A stretch of DNA of 64,000 nt from Mesaphorura yosii (taxonomy: Eukaryota; Arthropoda; Collembola; Poduromorpha; Tullbergiidae), in the NCBI GenBank assembly GCA_009869945.1, contig WIXG01000148.1, forward strand, positions 112,188 to 176,187, given 5' to 3'. The position numbers and the translations under genes are program-made. The number at the start of each line of letters is the position of its first letter. The stretch's first letter is position 1. Of the stretch, positions 14,201 through 28,607 are shown one piece after another. The notes under the pieces are model-generated. The model saw nothing but the letters and a program-made list of their open reading frames with translations. It searched no databases and had not been told where the DNA came from.

Positions 14201-17200
14201 TTAGCTTGAAAGATGTTGCAGATTCTGCCTGATATTGGCCAGAGGTTGTGGCATGAGTTCAGGAAGAAAAGTTACCCGTCTCCGTCAAGTAAAATTTGCT
14301 AAAGCATGACACCAAGTCGGCTCCAACCTTCCTCAGCAGACTGCCCCCGAACCAATAAAAATGCAGAATTAAGCTTTCGACATTTGGGCGTGCTCGTTCA
14401 GGTTGGCAAAATGCATCTGTGAAGTACAAATGCGCTTGTTAACTTTTCCTCGTTACACAACAAACTTTTCCCATCTATTTCAACTTTCCTCCATCCAAGT
14501 AGCAACAACCTGGTTCACTAGTCCATACATGTGCTCAAAATACGAATTTAAAACTTAACAAGACTGACGCAGACGGTTTATGCAAGATGTGAAAGAGATC
14601 ATGGCGTCAGATGAGGTAAACAAAAGCATTCCGTGGAAGCTAGCAGACGAATAACGGCCGGCATGTGTGTGGAGCACATGCACTTTTTGTCAGCATTCTT
14701 GTTTTCTGAAAGTTCGTGAGATTTGACATGAGGACTAAGGTTACAGCATTGGAGTCTGCAAGTCTAAGGTTTTGGAGCATAATTTTTAATGAACTTAGTA
14801 AAATTCAATGAAAAAATAGTTTTAGGCAGTAGAAAGTGTTAATTAAAAGTATGACAATTGTTGCACAAGCGATTGTTTTTGGTCCCGAGAGACCAGGCAC
14901 ATTCCTTGCATCGCTGCAATAAATGTATTTGCATCATTCAAGTTTGCAGATTCACAGTAAAGAGCGACAGCATTCTGTAAAGATGAGATGAACGTGCTGG
15001 AACCTATTCATAAGTAGAGTTTGAAGAGGCTCTCTTAATAACCTTTCCATCAACGGCGAGGTCAGGTTGACCTTGCCGCTTGAAGGTGCGACTTGTGAGT
15101 AGCGAATGCAGGCTTTTGCATCGAGGAGAAAATTCTGCGGTAGACAGAAATGCAATTTGACAGACGGAACAGAAAGGCAGACAAAATTCCCACTCGTTGT
15201 GCTTCTGCAGTTTGGCTGCTATGCAATTCACAATCTGCATTCCATTTTATAATACGGAAGTGCTTTTACCTTCGTATTGTCATTCAAATTCTTAGACACG
15301 TCTGCTGTGTGCAAAACGTTGCAATCTGCTTCTCCTCTTGGCTGGACCTTCCATGGAGTGTAGCTTTCGAGTCCACGATTTTTTGCAATAAGAATTTACA
15401 AATTTGGAATCTTTCACAAGTAAAGCTGCTATCTCTGTCTTTCTTGCTAGCAGCTTGAGGTCCATAACGTAAGCTTAAAATAGTAGACATACATCTAACA
15501 CTAATTGAAAAATTGAACCTACGACCGTACATTCAAAGTAAATACGTCATACAGTTGTAGCTGCACTTTTATGCCCAGCACTTAGATTTACGTCATTAAC
15601 TGAAGTTGGATATCGTGCTGAAGTTCACTCCAGTGCCATTGGCAGCCATTCTTCAGTGGCACAATTTTTACAAATATCCTCAGTACGTCATCGCATTGTT
15701 TCGCTGTATATGGACCTTCCTTTGCTTCCTGGCAACCGTCTGGCAGTCGCAGTTCGTGCTTCTGCATCGTCCATCGACAACTAAAACTCAACTCTGCATC
15801 ACCCTGAAAGTTTCCACCACAAACTGCAATGGTAGAAGAGCCCATTAGCGCTCGGAAATGTCACGAATTTCAAAGGCCCTGTACAAAGTAATAAGCATCT
15901 GCTCTTGTTCCTTTCTTAGCGGCTTGCAACGGTGACGGAAATCAAACTTCAAAGTTGTCAGCTGAGGTAAAGTTTCCCACTTAATTAAGGTTTTACAGTT
16001 CTCCCGATACAAGACTCAATAATGGTCTTAATGTAGTTTTCTGTGTCGGTTGCTTGTAATGCGGACATTCTTTTTGAATAGTTGCGAAGGAGGGATTCAA
16101 CAGCTTAGAAACACAATCTAAACGTGCATTATATTCATAAGGACGCATATTTCTCCTTGAAGGCACGAATATACCCAATACGGAACTTGTGCTCGAGATT
16201 TCGAGCGTTCGTGGCAGTTGAGTGGAATGGAATTGCGCATTACGTCAAGAACACGAAACCACTCTTGTGGTTGTCATTTACAACCTCTGACAATTACATT
16301 GTGTTCCACATGGATCTTGAACCTAAAACGCGATCAGTATGGCTGAAAATTGAAAGAAAACAACGGATTTGGAAAACCGATCCCACCACTTAAAACTTAT
16401 TGGGATGAGAATGCCGTCGAGTGAGCCATCGCGAAGCAACGCAAACACGCATTTCATCTTGCACCAGCCGTCGGCATAAAATATATGCGTCCCTCTTCTT
16501 TTATTGCGGTCGAGCACCGGCAAACTGAACGCTGAATTCCTACGCCTCGTTTGGTACTCTGGCATCCAGCGCTGAAGCTTTCTCTTGCCCTCACCTGCCG
16601 AAAATGCTGTAGAAGACAAGGCTTTGTTGACATTCAACAAACACAATTTTTTCGACATCAATCATTTTTGAAGCTCCGATAGACGAGCTGCGTCGATTGA
16701 AATTAGCATGTGAACGGGGAATTGAATCAATGATTGTCCGGAAAGGAAGGAAAGGCTACTGGCTAAGTGAAATAGAGAAAGACTTTTCTTTCATTCTTTG
16801 TTGAGTACTGTCCTGGCTAATGCATTATTGACAAGTTGATTTCAATCGTAACGCTTTGACGTCAAATATTTATGAACTCCGTTACCGCAGGAAACAGAAA
16901 AACATAGGCGACTCGCATCCAGCCTCTTGCAAATTTCGAGATATTTATTTATCATGCACTTCGCAGCTGCAACAGGAGCAGCATACTCCTCTGGAAGAAA
17001 GGAGACGAGAAACACGAGCTAATTTGGTATGATGTGAGAATGAAATTCTTGGAACGGCTGACACACTGCCTCACATTCGGTGGGTGCGCTAAATTTGATC
17101 TTAATCAGATGGTGGGAGTTTCTTCCACACTTCCACGTTCCGAAAGCCAAATGAGTTTTATCCTTTAAATCTGGTATGTACTAGTGGAAATGACTTTTGT

Positions 17201-19777
17201 GTCTTCAGCTGTCACAAAATAAATTAGTTGTCACGATTCTTGGTATTACGTATGTCTGCTCTAATATTCTTCGCTCTTTCGCACCTCCAGAATGGCTTAT
17301 TGACTAACTCTACCTCAGAATGTCATGCCAAATGTTAACGACTTTCTGAACGCTGTTCTCTGTGGGTTATTATTGCGGAGCACAAACCCAGGCTGCCATT
17401 TGAGTGACTAAGATCGTGTTCCTCGATGCGATACAAGTTGGCGTTGACCGCACGGTGCGTGGATGAATAAATAATCAATTCTGAAGCAGTTACATTTATG
17501 CACAATTTGAGCTTCTTTTTGGAGTATCACATTCGCAAGTTTGTCGAAAGACCACGGAAACATTATTTATCGATGCTCGCCAGATTTCTTGGTCAATGAT
17601 CCGACAACGAAAAGGACAGTCTCCAACTTTCTTCAGCATACCACAAAAATAGACCACTCGGATCCAGTGCTGCCAGTTAAAATTAAGATTGGTTAATAGA
17701 TGCCTTTTCAAAAACTGCGGTGACGCGAAGAGACGTAACAACTTTTTACATGCCACACACGTGCCTGCGTCCTTACCGAATTAGAGAGGAAGATCTTAAG
17801 AACTGGTTCTTTTGTGCGTGTTAGCACTAAGCGCGTGCGAAACAGTCGAGGCAACTGATTGCGGCTTCCATGTGTCTATTTATTTGTGGGGCTCTGCTGA
17901 CGATGCTTTCGTAGAGTTTGGCGTCAACAACTCGTCTTTATTTTGTTAAGTCACTTTTTCTTAGAAATGGAGAAGAAAAGTAAAAGAGCCACAGGTAAAA
18001 GATGAAAAGAGGAAACAAGCAAAAGTCCAAACTGAATCCAAATTGTGGCATTGATACCTTGGATTTATGTTTTTCAACAGAACTCGATCAATATATTTTT
18101 AATACACGCATTGTCAGAGTTGTCTCCAAGTTTTTATCCGTGCACGTGCCGGCTCACGACGGAGTTTAAAAACAGAAAAATTTCAATAGCAGTCAAAAAG
18201 AAAGTAAGCCGCATGAAGGGCGCATGAAGTCAAGCCAAGTCAAGTCGCTGTGGCAAGATGACACCCCGCGGGAGCACTACGCTTGCAGGAGAATAGTTCT
18301 CTCGGGGACAACTTGTAAGTAGCCCATCAGAGCCTGAGATTAGAGATCAGCAACGTCTCGCCCGGCTCAGACCCACCCGTTTGGTAGTAATATGTCTACT
18401 CGTCAAACGTTGGCCATGAACGTCTGACAAAATAGACTGTAAGTCGAGTGAACATAATGCGTAACACATGAAGACTCTGCGCGATATAATACAGATGTAA
18501 TATAAACACGGATGGCTCGTGAAGTAAATGCCAGAAAAGGCAATAACTGAACTGAGGCCTCACGTGGGAAATTACAGGGAACTGTTCTTGTCTACATGTA
18601 TCATGTCATCACGTTTGGCGGAATTAATCATTTATTAGGGAAAGTTACGCAAGAAGCCCATATCGTAGCAGTCCATTTTTTTGTTTCTGGATACAGCCCA
18701 TCGATCTGTGTCCAATTGAATTACTCCAATGTTTTTCGTCGCATTAAATATTTACGCGACTTCTTTGAATGTCTGAAACGGGATGCTTCAAACAGGAACA
18801 GGAAGAGTTGCGCACACTCAACTAAACTGATGTCGGAGAAATGGCAACTCAGTGCAGTGCGGACGTGAAGTGGAATTGTCTCATTAGTGTTTAGAAATAA
18901 ACTCTTAAGAGTGTACACAGCAGGTTCCTTCATGTCATACAACGTTGTGCTTGTAGCTTTTCATGGGCGCTATACGAATCTACGATTTCACTGTTATTCG
19001 AAAGGGCTGACCAGGAAACGTTTGAAGCAGGCGAGCTTCTCTCACAAATGTCCCTGAAATACCTGAGTCCCTGGGCGATTCGCGTCGTGAAATATTCAAA
19101 CACATTGAAACTCGATCCAACATCACTTGACTGTCGTCGTGTGATCACCGAGACCAGAAATCCGATCAGAAGACTTACCAGGAATAAACATCGCCGGGAC
19201 TTTGATGGCCAAAAGGTCGATGCATTGACCATGAATCTGCTACGTTAGATAAATTCATTCCAGGTACACAACGACGGTTTTATTCAAGCCATATTTGTAG
19301 TTTACCTTGGATTTCGAATACACGACACTACATTTAAGCACCGAATATGTAATACTAAATGGCGGGAGGGCTGGGTGTTTGTGCAGGTAAGTGGCATATT
19401 TGCACACGCATGATTTTACATAGCACTAAATACTAAGAATATTAAATAAAATGCTTAAATAGATCCTGGGACAATTCTTTTGTACAACTCTACTTACACT
19501 CTACAAATTTCGTAGTCAAATATATACATGAAAGACTGGGACATGATTCATTATCCAGAGCCCGAAACCACGTACTAATTGAAGGATGTACTTTGGCAAT
19601 GTACGGATTTGGTTTTGAAGAGAGTTCGATATGATATGAACAGGCACGCGTTCCGGTTTGACACTTAATGAAGAAAGACGGATTAGAATCAGAGAAAGTG
19701 GGCCGTGGGCTGCCTTGCGTTTACGTTAGCTCTCAAGTTAGGAAACACGAAATGCACATTACACATAGGAAAATGTC
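8267..19777. other. 11.5-kb stretch with no supported gene
   Basis: Both strands were read for conserved motifs and for exons with good splice sites. Open frames here are short and resemble no family I know. One - strand frame (15588-15845) has an ATG and several cysteines but no credible partner exon. The stretch contains a CTTCTTCAT-type low-complexity run and a weak tRNA-like element near 13312. It may hold regulatory DNA or GPCR 3' UTR sequence; nothing is demonstrable. Confidence 0.5.
9505..9535. repeat. CTT/CTTCAT simple repeat
   Basis: An imperfect pyrimidine-rich microsatellite built from CTT and CAT/CGT triplets. Confidence 0.7.
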
Positions 19778-19783
19778 TTTATT
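19778..19783 (-). terminator. Poly(A) signal candidate of the ADISSP-like gene
   Basis: TTTATT on the + strand (AATAAA on the - strand) lies about 130 nt downstream of the stop codon at 19915. Confidence 0.45.
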
Positions 19784-19914
19784 CTTAAAGAGCAAGTTTT
19801 TCGATGACAGTCAGAGAGATTGGCATAACTAATTGAGATTGCACATGGGAAGGTTCCGGTAACTGTGATATGTGGCTAATGGAATGTGGGGTCTTGCAAT
19901 TCATGTTTCACGTC

Positions 19915-22900
19915 TCAACGAGTATCTTCTTGGTCGTCGGCAATGCAGACATCACTCTCTTCGTCTTCGTCCTTCGGCACTCCCGTGCAAGTGATGCCGT
20001 GCTTGAGCATCGGAGTCCCCATGCCTTTCCCTGCAAAAGAGCAAACAGAAGAAGGTTTCAATCTGGGCAAGTCTCTCGCTTTCACATTTTGGAGACCATT
20101 TATTTTCTGGGAATAAATTGTCTCTTGTCAACCATATACAAAAGTTGTAAATTCCTTTAAAAGCAATATGGCAATTCATCACCTCAGTACAACAATAATG
20201 CATCGTATGGGAACAAAAAGTGACTGAGAAATCTCCGACAACATATTTCAACTTCAGGCTACCACCAACATCTTTCATTCAAATTCAGATACCACGAGAG
20301 AAAGAAGCATGGAACCTATTTCTTACTCCTTCCAGAAGTACTATAAATTCTAAAAGTCATATCTCAAAGACAAAATGCGGTTTATACGCTCACAGTCTTC
20401 ACTCTTAAGACAGACTCAATAATCAAGATCCTTGCCGACATTCATTCATTTGCGCCGACAAATGCCTTCATTAGCTCAGGCTGGAGAATGAAACTGCAGA
20501 CTGTGGGAGTCATTGCAGTCAAGCGATTAGTCGTCTCGAGTGTAAGTATATTACAGAGGAATAGTATGCATCAAATTGAAGGTGAAATAATCGGTTTACC
20601 GGCTCAAACCTCCACAACTCAGCATCACGCACAAATGCTGCAACTTCCTGGATCACTATTAAACCTGCCTGCAACTGCTGCATATTTTATTCATTCATTC
20701 ATTCCCGACGTGATCAATCATACACGTCTTACATGAAAATTCAAATAGAATGGTTTAACTATTACTCGTTCAACACGGGAGAACGGAAATATGCACCGGA
20801 AAGCTGCCACAGTTTCCTGCCACAGTTTCATGTTACAAATTATAGCGCGCAGCGCTCGGTGCTCATACCAGAAGCCGGTATACGAATACTACAGAATCAA
20901 TTCTCTAGAAATGTGATGTAGGTAAATTTCCAATGTTCATTGCTATTTTACTCGAATTATTACACCAATTCACTAGCGAAACACAGTCGGACTAGGGTCT
21001 TGATAAGTTCGGACTTTTGATGAAAATTCTTGCCAAAATCGAAGACTGGGTGAGTTTTCGTGAAAAAACTGTTACAAGCCCTTGGAGAGTGTATTCGGCC
21101 GGGTAAGCCGTAGCTGTCAATGCAGTCAACTACTCTTCTTCTCCCTGCTCCCTCAGAGAAAGGATGAATATAATCCAGCAAAATCTTTTGTACTTCAGAG
21201 TCTTTACTAACCACTCGAAAATCAGTTCTAGAGAAAGCGACAAGTGAAGCTGCGACTGTCAACAGATCAGAGAAGAGTTTAAGTAGTGTATTAGATTATA
21301 CAATTAAATGGAAGCCTCTCTCCAACCACGTCAATTACTTAATCCGGGATTGTTGGATTCTTACCGGTGCACCATACATTCCCCAATTGTCCCACCAGTT
21401 GCTGTCCGTGCCTGAAATACTAACTCAAGAGTTTTCTACTATTTTTTTCGTAGAAAATTGTGAAGTGAATTAACGCTTAACGCGTCTAATGAGCTTTGTC
21501 TTCAACATCATTTCTCACGAACCTCCTACTCTCATGAACCAGGATAAAATTCTATTGACTCCGCTGGCACTTTGTATCAATCCAGAATCCAGACACACTC
21601 ACTCAGGCGGCTTTTGAGAACCTCTTGTCTGCGCTTAAATCGATACCGGGAACTCTGGCGTCTCTGGCGATACAAATTACTCATTAAGAGGTGAGAAGCC
21701 GTAATATAACCAGACTCGTGCATGCAAGGTAACTACAGAGGTATAATGCGAAACCAAGTCACTCTAGCTGAAGCAAGACAAATCAGTAAGGTTAATTCAT
21801 ATTAGTCGCTAATGAGAATGAGCAAGTCCGAAGGATTGAATTAATGCCTGGAACCCCGAGTTATACTGTGCAGCATTTCACAATTTTATAAGGCGATAAT
21901 AATTTATCGACTTTAATCAATTGTAGCCCTACTTTCACCAACGGGTTTGGGAAAATGTCTCCGTCAATTTGATTTCCTACACGTACGTCGCACGTGCAGC
22001 AGCAGACACGCACATTTCCTATTTTTCAATGCGCGCACATACAAAACCATTTTTCTGACATTTATAAATTGCACGAGCAAGAAAGTTGAAGTTCAAATGG
22101 CAAATGCAGAAGGTTCAGAAGAAAATACTTTAGAGGCTACATTGAGAAGAATGAAATATTGCAGCATTTACGAAGGAGTGAAAGGGCCGAGAACCTCGCG
22201 CCAGATGCACAGTGTGCGTGTTTGCATTTTCTAGTAAACCAAAGGAACAAATCAAGTCTACAGTAAAGGGAAATCAATTTATCGAAATCGGACTTTCTAC
22301 CCTCGAATCCAAAAGTTCAATTTGCAAAAGTTTTGTCATCGTCAGGGGACCGACACCGAGTGCGTGGTGTGAGACCGCGAAGGCTTGGTCAAAATCAAAC
22401 GCTGATGACAAAAAGAAGCAAATAAGTCAACAAGGATGCAACTCCAGAACTTTATTCCCTCTGTTGCGAAGACTGACCTACGTATTTGGCGTCCAGCACT
22501 ATTCAGAATACAAAAATGTGGGCAAATACTTCGGATGGGAAAGAAATACAATCCCGACACAGTCCGCAGAAACAGAAATGCTATCACCAGACGACCCCAG
22601 ATATAGAGATAGTCTTTAGCCCAAGTCGCTTAGCTACGGAACAACTCAACCACTTGAGTGGTTTGGAAGATCCACTTATTTCTACACAAGCCGAATACAA
22701 GCATACCACGGGATTCATGTTATTAGAGATGTATTTACAAAATCATGCTCACGATACAACTTCGACGGAACGAATCAAGTGGTGCCAACCGAGCAGAGCA
22801 ATTGTCAAGGACGGCATCAATAAGATCTATATACTGGCTATGGCCTGAGGGGATATCGTAAAGTGTAATTAAAACCGATGTACACAGACTCGGAATGATT

Positions 22901-25900
22901 CGCTAAAGTCGGAGATACAACATTCACATCATTACAGCATGGCATAAATTGACAATGAGGGATTAAAGTGCAATACAGGACGATTGGGTAATTCATCTAA
23001 TTCGGAAAGCACGAGTAGTATGAATTAAAGCCTTATTCGGAAGCAACTGAATTCAGTCGAGTATTCATTTTGAAGATGAAAATGGAGAAAACTTTCACCG
23101 TAGAGTTTCGCAGTATCATCAAAAGCCAGATTTTGATTATGTGGGCGCAGGATTATGTCAATGTCATTGTGTCATAGATATAGATCACTCGATCCATGTC
23201 AAATAAGTACAAGTCAGCATCTACGGCACTCATTCGTGAGATTCGTGGCTATTGGCTTGAATGCTAAGAATCAGGGAGCAGCACAATCTGCCATGCAGAA
23301 AATTGAGATCCGTTCACATTACCATCAGGATCAGGTCCGACAATCGGACAAAGGGTCCCTCAAGCGCATTAAATCCTGGCAAAAATAGCTTTTATCCAAG
23401 AAAGCAGCAACCCGCTTAATTTGCTTCGATGTACCCTCAAGGCATTAAGAACTGCACGCGCGAGAGATTCCATTCATCTCCAGCATACTGAAATCGCTAA
23501 AATTAGAAGACTGTTTACAGAGACTCGCAGGAAATTTCAAATGGCCACATGGTTTTCTAATGCCGTAATGCTCGATGTTCCTTCATTCCAGATAGCCTTT
23601 GCACCCTAAAAACTACACATTGGTTCCTCATTCGAGGTGGTTAAGGTGGTGGAGAATAATTGAAGGGAATGATTAACAAATGGCATGTAAGGAGGCAATT
23701 ACTTGGCCATGAATTATATTTCCTTCTGTCTCCTCCGGCTTATCAAACACTTTGCCTCAACTCCCTCAGCTTCACACAATGAGAACTGAACTTTCTCTTT
23801 CCCTCATCCACAATCGTGCAATGCTCATTCTTCTCCCAGCATCATTGCCATTACTCTTGACGAGGATGGTAGGAAAGAATCGCAACACTCACTGGTGAGA
23901 ATTTCTTTGCGAACCGAAAACTTTATTCCATTGAAACAATAAAATTTATACAATTTATGTTGCAAAACTTTCACCACGTTTCCCCGGCCATATGTGTACG
24001 ACACCTCAACCTTGTCTTGTGTGCGGCGTGCGGCAGCCCGAATTGCAGGCGAGGAAAACTTTTTATTAAGTTTGCAAACATAAAACACAGACGTTTGATG
24101 ATAAAGAATATTGTTGGTAAAGAAAAGCGTGGCATTGGAACAAATATAAAATGTCTCGTTTTGTTCACGCAGTAGACATTCCACAGCAATGAACTGCACT
24201 TTCTACGAAGTACTTTAATATCCTGCGACTTTCATTCACTTTCATATTTCAATGGAATTTCAATAAGTTACTTCAATAAGAATGCGAAAACTCGTAGACA
24301 CATTTCGAGTACAAAATAATTTCGATGAAATGCACAGTTCTATCTCATGTTTCAATTAATTCTCGACCTGGAAGGTTCCCGCTCTAAATATGACAAAATG
24401 GCATACCTTCCGATGAAAATTGTGAGATTTCTGTTGAGGCTAGTGCTAAAGTGATCAACATGCAATCCAGCGCCTTTGCGTGCTTGAAATGTCAAGCTTA
24501 AAAATTCAGAGCAACCGGTTACACATCCATTTTCAGAACCTGACTTGCGGAGTTGATCATATACTCATGCGTCTAGTGATCATGTAAATTAAGAAATGAG
24601 AAGCTCCAACGCTACCTAAAATCTGGGCGGAAATTTTGACATGGACGAATCTGCTTGGTTCTTCTTCACTCTGAATGGTAAAATTGTCCTCGAAGTAGCT
24701 TCCGTGCCGAACTTCCAGGCCGACAACCAATTCCAAATACTCGCCGCCTGGAGAATGCATGCGTTTGACAGTGCAGTTAGCCGCTGGAGATTGCACGCAT
24801 AGCCCATCCATTTTGGTGCTCAAGAAACCATGAAGAAGTTCCACTGGAATTTTGAATATGACCTCGTACTTGTGATCCTCTTGAAGAAATCCTAAATACA
24901 CTCCGACCGTTCTGTGATGCTCCTCCGACAAGTCTTGCACGAGGATGGGATGAGTTTCTTCATCGGGATCAACTGGCAACAGTCCGTCGAAGTGAACTCG
25001 GCTATCTAAACAGTAAAGCAAGAGAAACATGAGAACCGTTTCAAACGCACTCTAGCATGAGTGGTATTGAAATAACAGACTCATTCAAATAAATGACTAA
25101 ACAAACAAACAGCTTGATGGATTTTTCATTTGAGATCGCGTCCTTCGACCACGGCCAGAAAATAACAACGTGCTGAGAGGATGGACATATCTTTTGGTAC
25201 ACTGTTCTTACGCATTGGAATTAACAAACATACAAACAGTGCGCCTTGTCAGTCTTCTTCGTTAATTCAGAGAGACACGAATCCGTCCTCAATTAACCGT
25301 CCCAACTCATTGCTCATTCTGACCTTTTTCATTGGAAAGACAAGCAGTTCGGAAACGAAGCATTTACACCAAGTTTACTGTACTGGTGCTATTAATAATG
25401 ATTAACAGCATAGCCACGCACACTTCTCCCATAGAATTCATGTATGTTCCAAGCAAGTGCCATGTTTGACCGCAATCAGCGATCAGCGAACCTTTTCATC
25501 TTTCCCTGAATTCCAAACAATTCAAATTCTAATTTCGAAGAATTTATCCTTTCGCAGGAATTGTAATAGCATACAACGGAAGTTGTAAGTGAAATATTGA
25601 TATAAATGAGCAGGAAGCCATATTTTCTAATTTGTGAATGAGTAATTGAATTCACTTCGGTAATTGTTAAAACCAAGACAAGTCAACTTTTAATTATTAT
25701 TGAAATCACGCCAAGGGAAAAGAAAATCAATCATAATTATCAATTCTATTGTTCAACCAATTTTGTTGGGTAAGTTGGATTCCGGAAAAATCTATGAAAT
25801 AGAACTTTTGCGGCTTCGACGGTCCCGGCGTGTACTTTGTTTTTTTTTGTCTTTTTGTGGTATGCAGTCCGAAATTTTAATTGTTCCATTCACGCCTAAT

Positions 25901-26177
25901 AATACAACCGGACCGACCTTGAGTGCAGAAATTAGCATCACAAAAATGGCAAGTCAAAGCCTCTGTGCCTTGGCGGTGTCTCACCGGAGCCATTTCCCAG
26001 AAATCTTACGAGAAAGCGCAAGTAATTCATCAGCGAACCATTCTTCAGTCGTATCTAGTCTGCGTTACACATTCACAAACGGGAAAAATGATTTTACTTA
26101 CTTCGAGCGGAACGTCGAGCAGTATTTGCAGGAATTCGTCTTGTTTCTTGCACTTCAGCATCCAGAGTCGTATCCAT
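19915..26177 (-). CDS. ADISSP: UPF0687 / adipose-secreted signaling protein (C20orf27) homologue
   Basis: Three exons on the - strand: 26102-26177, 24616-25005 and 19915-20030. They encode 193 residues, against 174 in human. The central exon has the family core: HFDG near its start, then KYEVIFKIP, and FVHVKISAQILG at its end. The last exon reads KGMGTPMLKHGITC and ends in an Asp/Glu-rich tail. Its GTPML motif and phase fit the central exon exactly, although a 4.6-kb intron separates them. The first exon is inferred: an ATG in good context (GAAATGG), an open frame of 25 codons, and a perfect GTAAGT donor in the required phase 1. An in-frame ATG at 25030 is an alternative start, but it sits inside a strong acceptor tract. 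The mammalian relative is reported as a small secreted/cytosolic signalling protein; its role in invertebrates is not known to me. No signal peptide is visible. Confidence 0.83.
20031..24615 (-). other. 4.6-kb second intron of the ADISSP-like gene
   Basis: The donor is G|GTAGCG at 24615 and the acceptor is TTTTGCAG at 20031, both phase 1. Open frames inside on both strands are unrelated to any family I recognise, and I see no nested gene. Confidence 0.7.
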
Positions 26178-28504
26178 TTCAAATTTCAGTTAACCTATAT
26201 TACAAACAATACTTATGTACTTAATATCGAGGGGATTAAAATATACATTTCCCTTAATTACGCGCTAATCTCAGTGAAGTGCAGCATGCCGCTAAGTTAG
26301 AGTAATTAGTTATTGCAAGTATTCATATCATAGCACTCGCTTTGCCATTTACTGTGCACGGACACACGGCCTGAGTAATGAATTATTAGAATCAGAATGA
26401 TCAGAGATCATATCTTCAGATACACAGACTCAGCATACAGGCAGACAGAAAGTAAAAAACACTGTCTGTCGCCTTTCCAGCCACAGCACCGCACAGCGTG
26501 GAACCGCTTTCAGCTTTGTTAGGACTGGAATTTGTGCAAGTGTACTTTTGATTGCACGAACCGTCTGCGCCCACATTTTATGCCTTGAAATTCATTTGCA
26601 TAAAAGCCAAGATTAAGCTAATCTGTCTTCACAAATCTTTCATCCCACTTCCCATTCTTCTCGCCTAAATGAAATCGCACATGCTTCGTGCGCAACGAGT
26701 AATTAGTTTTTGACGTCCGTGTTCTGCATAATACCATATCATTCTGCCAGCACAATATGGTAATGTCCGACGCAGACCAGGCTCTGAATATTAAGCAGCC
26801 AATTTGAGTCCCCGTCCGTAAACCATTGTTTCAGTGCGTTCATGGGTGTTGAACAAATTACTGAGAGTGACTAGTTTATTGAGAGGTTTATGGCAACAAA
26901 GGATTTAATAGATTCAGGGATTCAGCTGACGCATGTACAGAGCTACACGGCATGATTAATTGCAGTTAATCCTATGTATAAACGTTAGCAAAATCTGGTT
27001 CACATACCTTGTACAGTTAAAAATTAAACTCTAGTTTTTGCTTCGCTTTCGCCTGTGCCGATACACTATCGGAACGTAAAATCTAGAAATGAACTCGACT
27101 GGTTGCGGATCTCGAGTTCTGTCGGACCTCTAATCGGGGCTAGAGTAGACAAGATAGGAACGAAGAATGCTCCTTCATTAGTAACTCCATGATGCGAGAT
27201 AAATACTACAGACCAATTATAGATTCTGTTTGCGTTACAACTGCACGCGTGTCGAAGCCGGATTCTAGCTGGGCGACCATGCCATGGAGACGAGTAAATA
27301 TAATTGATTACTGAAAGCCTAATCTTGTTTAGACGCCTAGACAGCGTTTTGCCAGTGTAAACAGGCAAGCCCTACGTGAAATTGTTTACCAAAGTTAGAG
27401 ATTTGCGATGGTTAACGGAATGTCGCTTAAGCTAAAGCTTTGACGCAGAGGAGAATACGTACACGCGCCTTTTGATGCTTGCCAAAGTTTTGTGATAGTC
27501 AGGCTTAGCGCGTTTCAAACACATTTGGATAGAATGAAAACTACACATTTTCTTAATCAAATTTACGACTAGGTTTCCTTGATTACATTTATGTAGTACT
27601 TCCCATTAAGACTAACCTTTGTTCAGGTATTTCAAATTAATCCTTTTGGCAAGACAAGATTGATGTTGAAGTGGCTTTGAATCTGGTTTCGGTTTCCCCA
27701 CACAATTGTAAATCCTCTCCAGGAAACCTTCCGGAGTCCAGATGTGGATGCTGTGTCGATTTGTAACTCAATTTGGCGTGAGCGTGAGCAATAAAATTCG
27801 TCAGTCAAATACACGTAATGAGTATTGGCCCGTAGTCCGTGGATGTGGACTCCTGGCACTGCAACTGAATTTAAAAGGTTTGCGTTAACTTTGAGGTGAT
27901 ATGGCATTTTGTACAGGCGACGGCAGACAGACCTCGTAAATATTTATAAGCGGGGTAGGATTTAATTCATATCCATTCTCTAATCATGCAGTAAATATCA
28001 AATAATCCCACTTTAGACCATACTTAAATGCTTACCTCCGAGTATTGGCTGGCTGCTACTTAATTATAACGAGAGGTGAGCACGCGTTTGTCTTGAGCTC
28101 ATCTGTGAGATGCTATCACTTCCTACAGTACTTGGAAACTAACTACAGTAAACTGATTGAGCCTGGTTTTAGTTCGAATTGGAAACTTCGAAAGGCTTGA
28201 GTTCTCCTGACATTTAATACTTTTGACAGCAGCAATTCACGGCTTAAGGCTCTCCTCTCACTCACTGCATATCTCCAGAAAAATGAATTTACCGCATCGC
28301 TTCAACCAAGGAGGGCAGCATCCTGCAGAGTGAGTATGCATGTGTGCATATTTGATTTAGATTCATCAATGAGACCGAAGAAGCAACAAGTAGAGCTTCC
28401 AGATAAATCAGAGTCGCCGTTCGCAATACGTATGATGCAAGTCAAGGTTTAATCAGTTAGTGTACAAGCAATATCTTCTGAAGAAAATTGGACTTCAATG
28501 CAAT
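26178..28504. other. Gap between the ADISSP-like gene and heparanase, no gene supported
   Basis: A - strand open frame at 27632-27907 (91 residues) has an acceptor-like AG near 27868 and a GTTAGT donor-like site at about 27615. Its translation fits neither neighbour and has no recognisable domain. A possible non-coding exon ending in GTAAGC lies near 28035. The promoter of the ADISSP-like gene should lie just above 26177; no TATA box was seen. Confidence 0.45.
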
Positions 28505-28510
28505 TTTATT
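28505..28510 (-). terminator. Poly(A) signal candidate of heparanase
   Basis: AATAAA on the - strand, about 100 nt downstream of the stop codon at 28608. Confidence 0.5.
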
Positions 28511-28607
28511 AAGTTACGCAAACACTTAGAGATTTGAATGATATATGACATTGGCCAATCTCATTTTCCTCTTCCATGCCGTGCGCTTAGCCGGCTGAGT
28601 GCATTAT

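Noticed and set aside
15588-15845. Cysteine-containing 85-residue - strand frame with its own ATG
   Set aside because: It overlaps an equally long + strand frame, has no partner exon and matches no known domain.
24557-25030. Whole - strand open frame as a single-exon ADISSP protein starting at 25030
   Set aside because: The ATG lies in a strong splice acceptor tract. A better first exon (26102-26177) and the conserved GTPML last exon (19915-20030) both match in phase.
27632-27907. 91-residue - strand open frame as an extra exon of heparanase or the ADISSP-like gene
   Set aside because: Both genes close in phase without it, it lies beyond the heparanase stop, and its translation resembles no domain I know.
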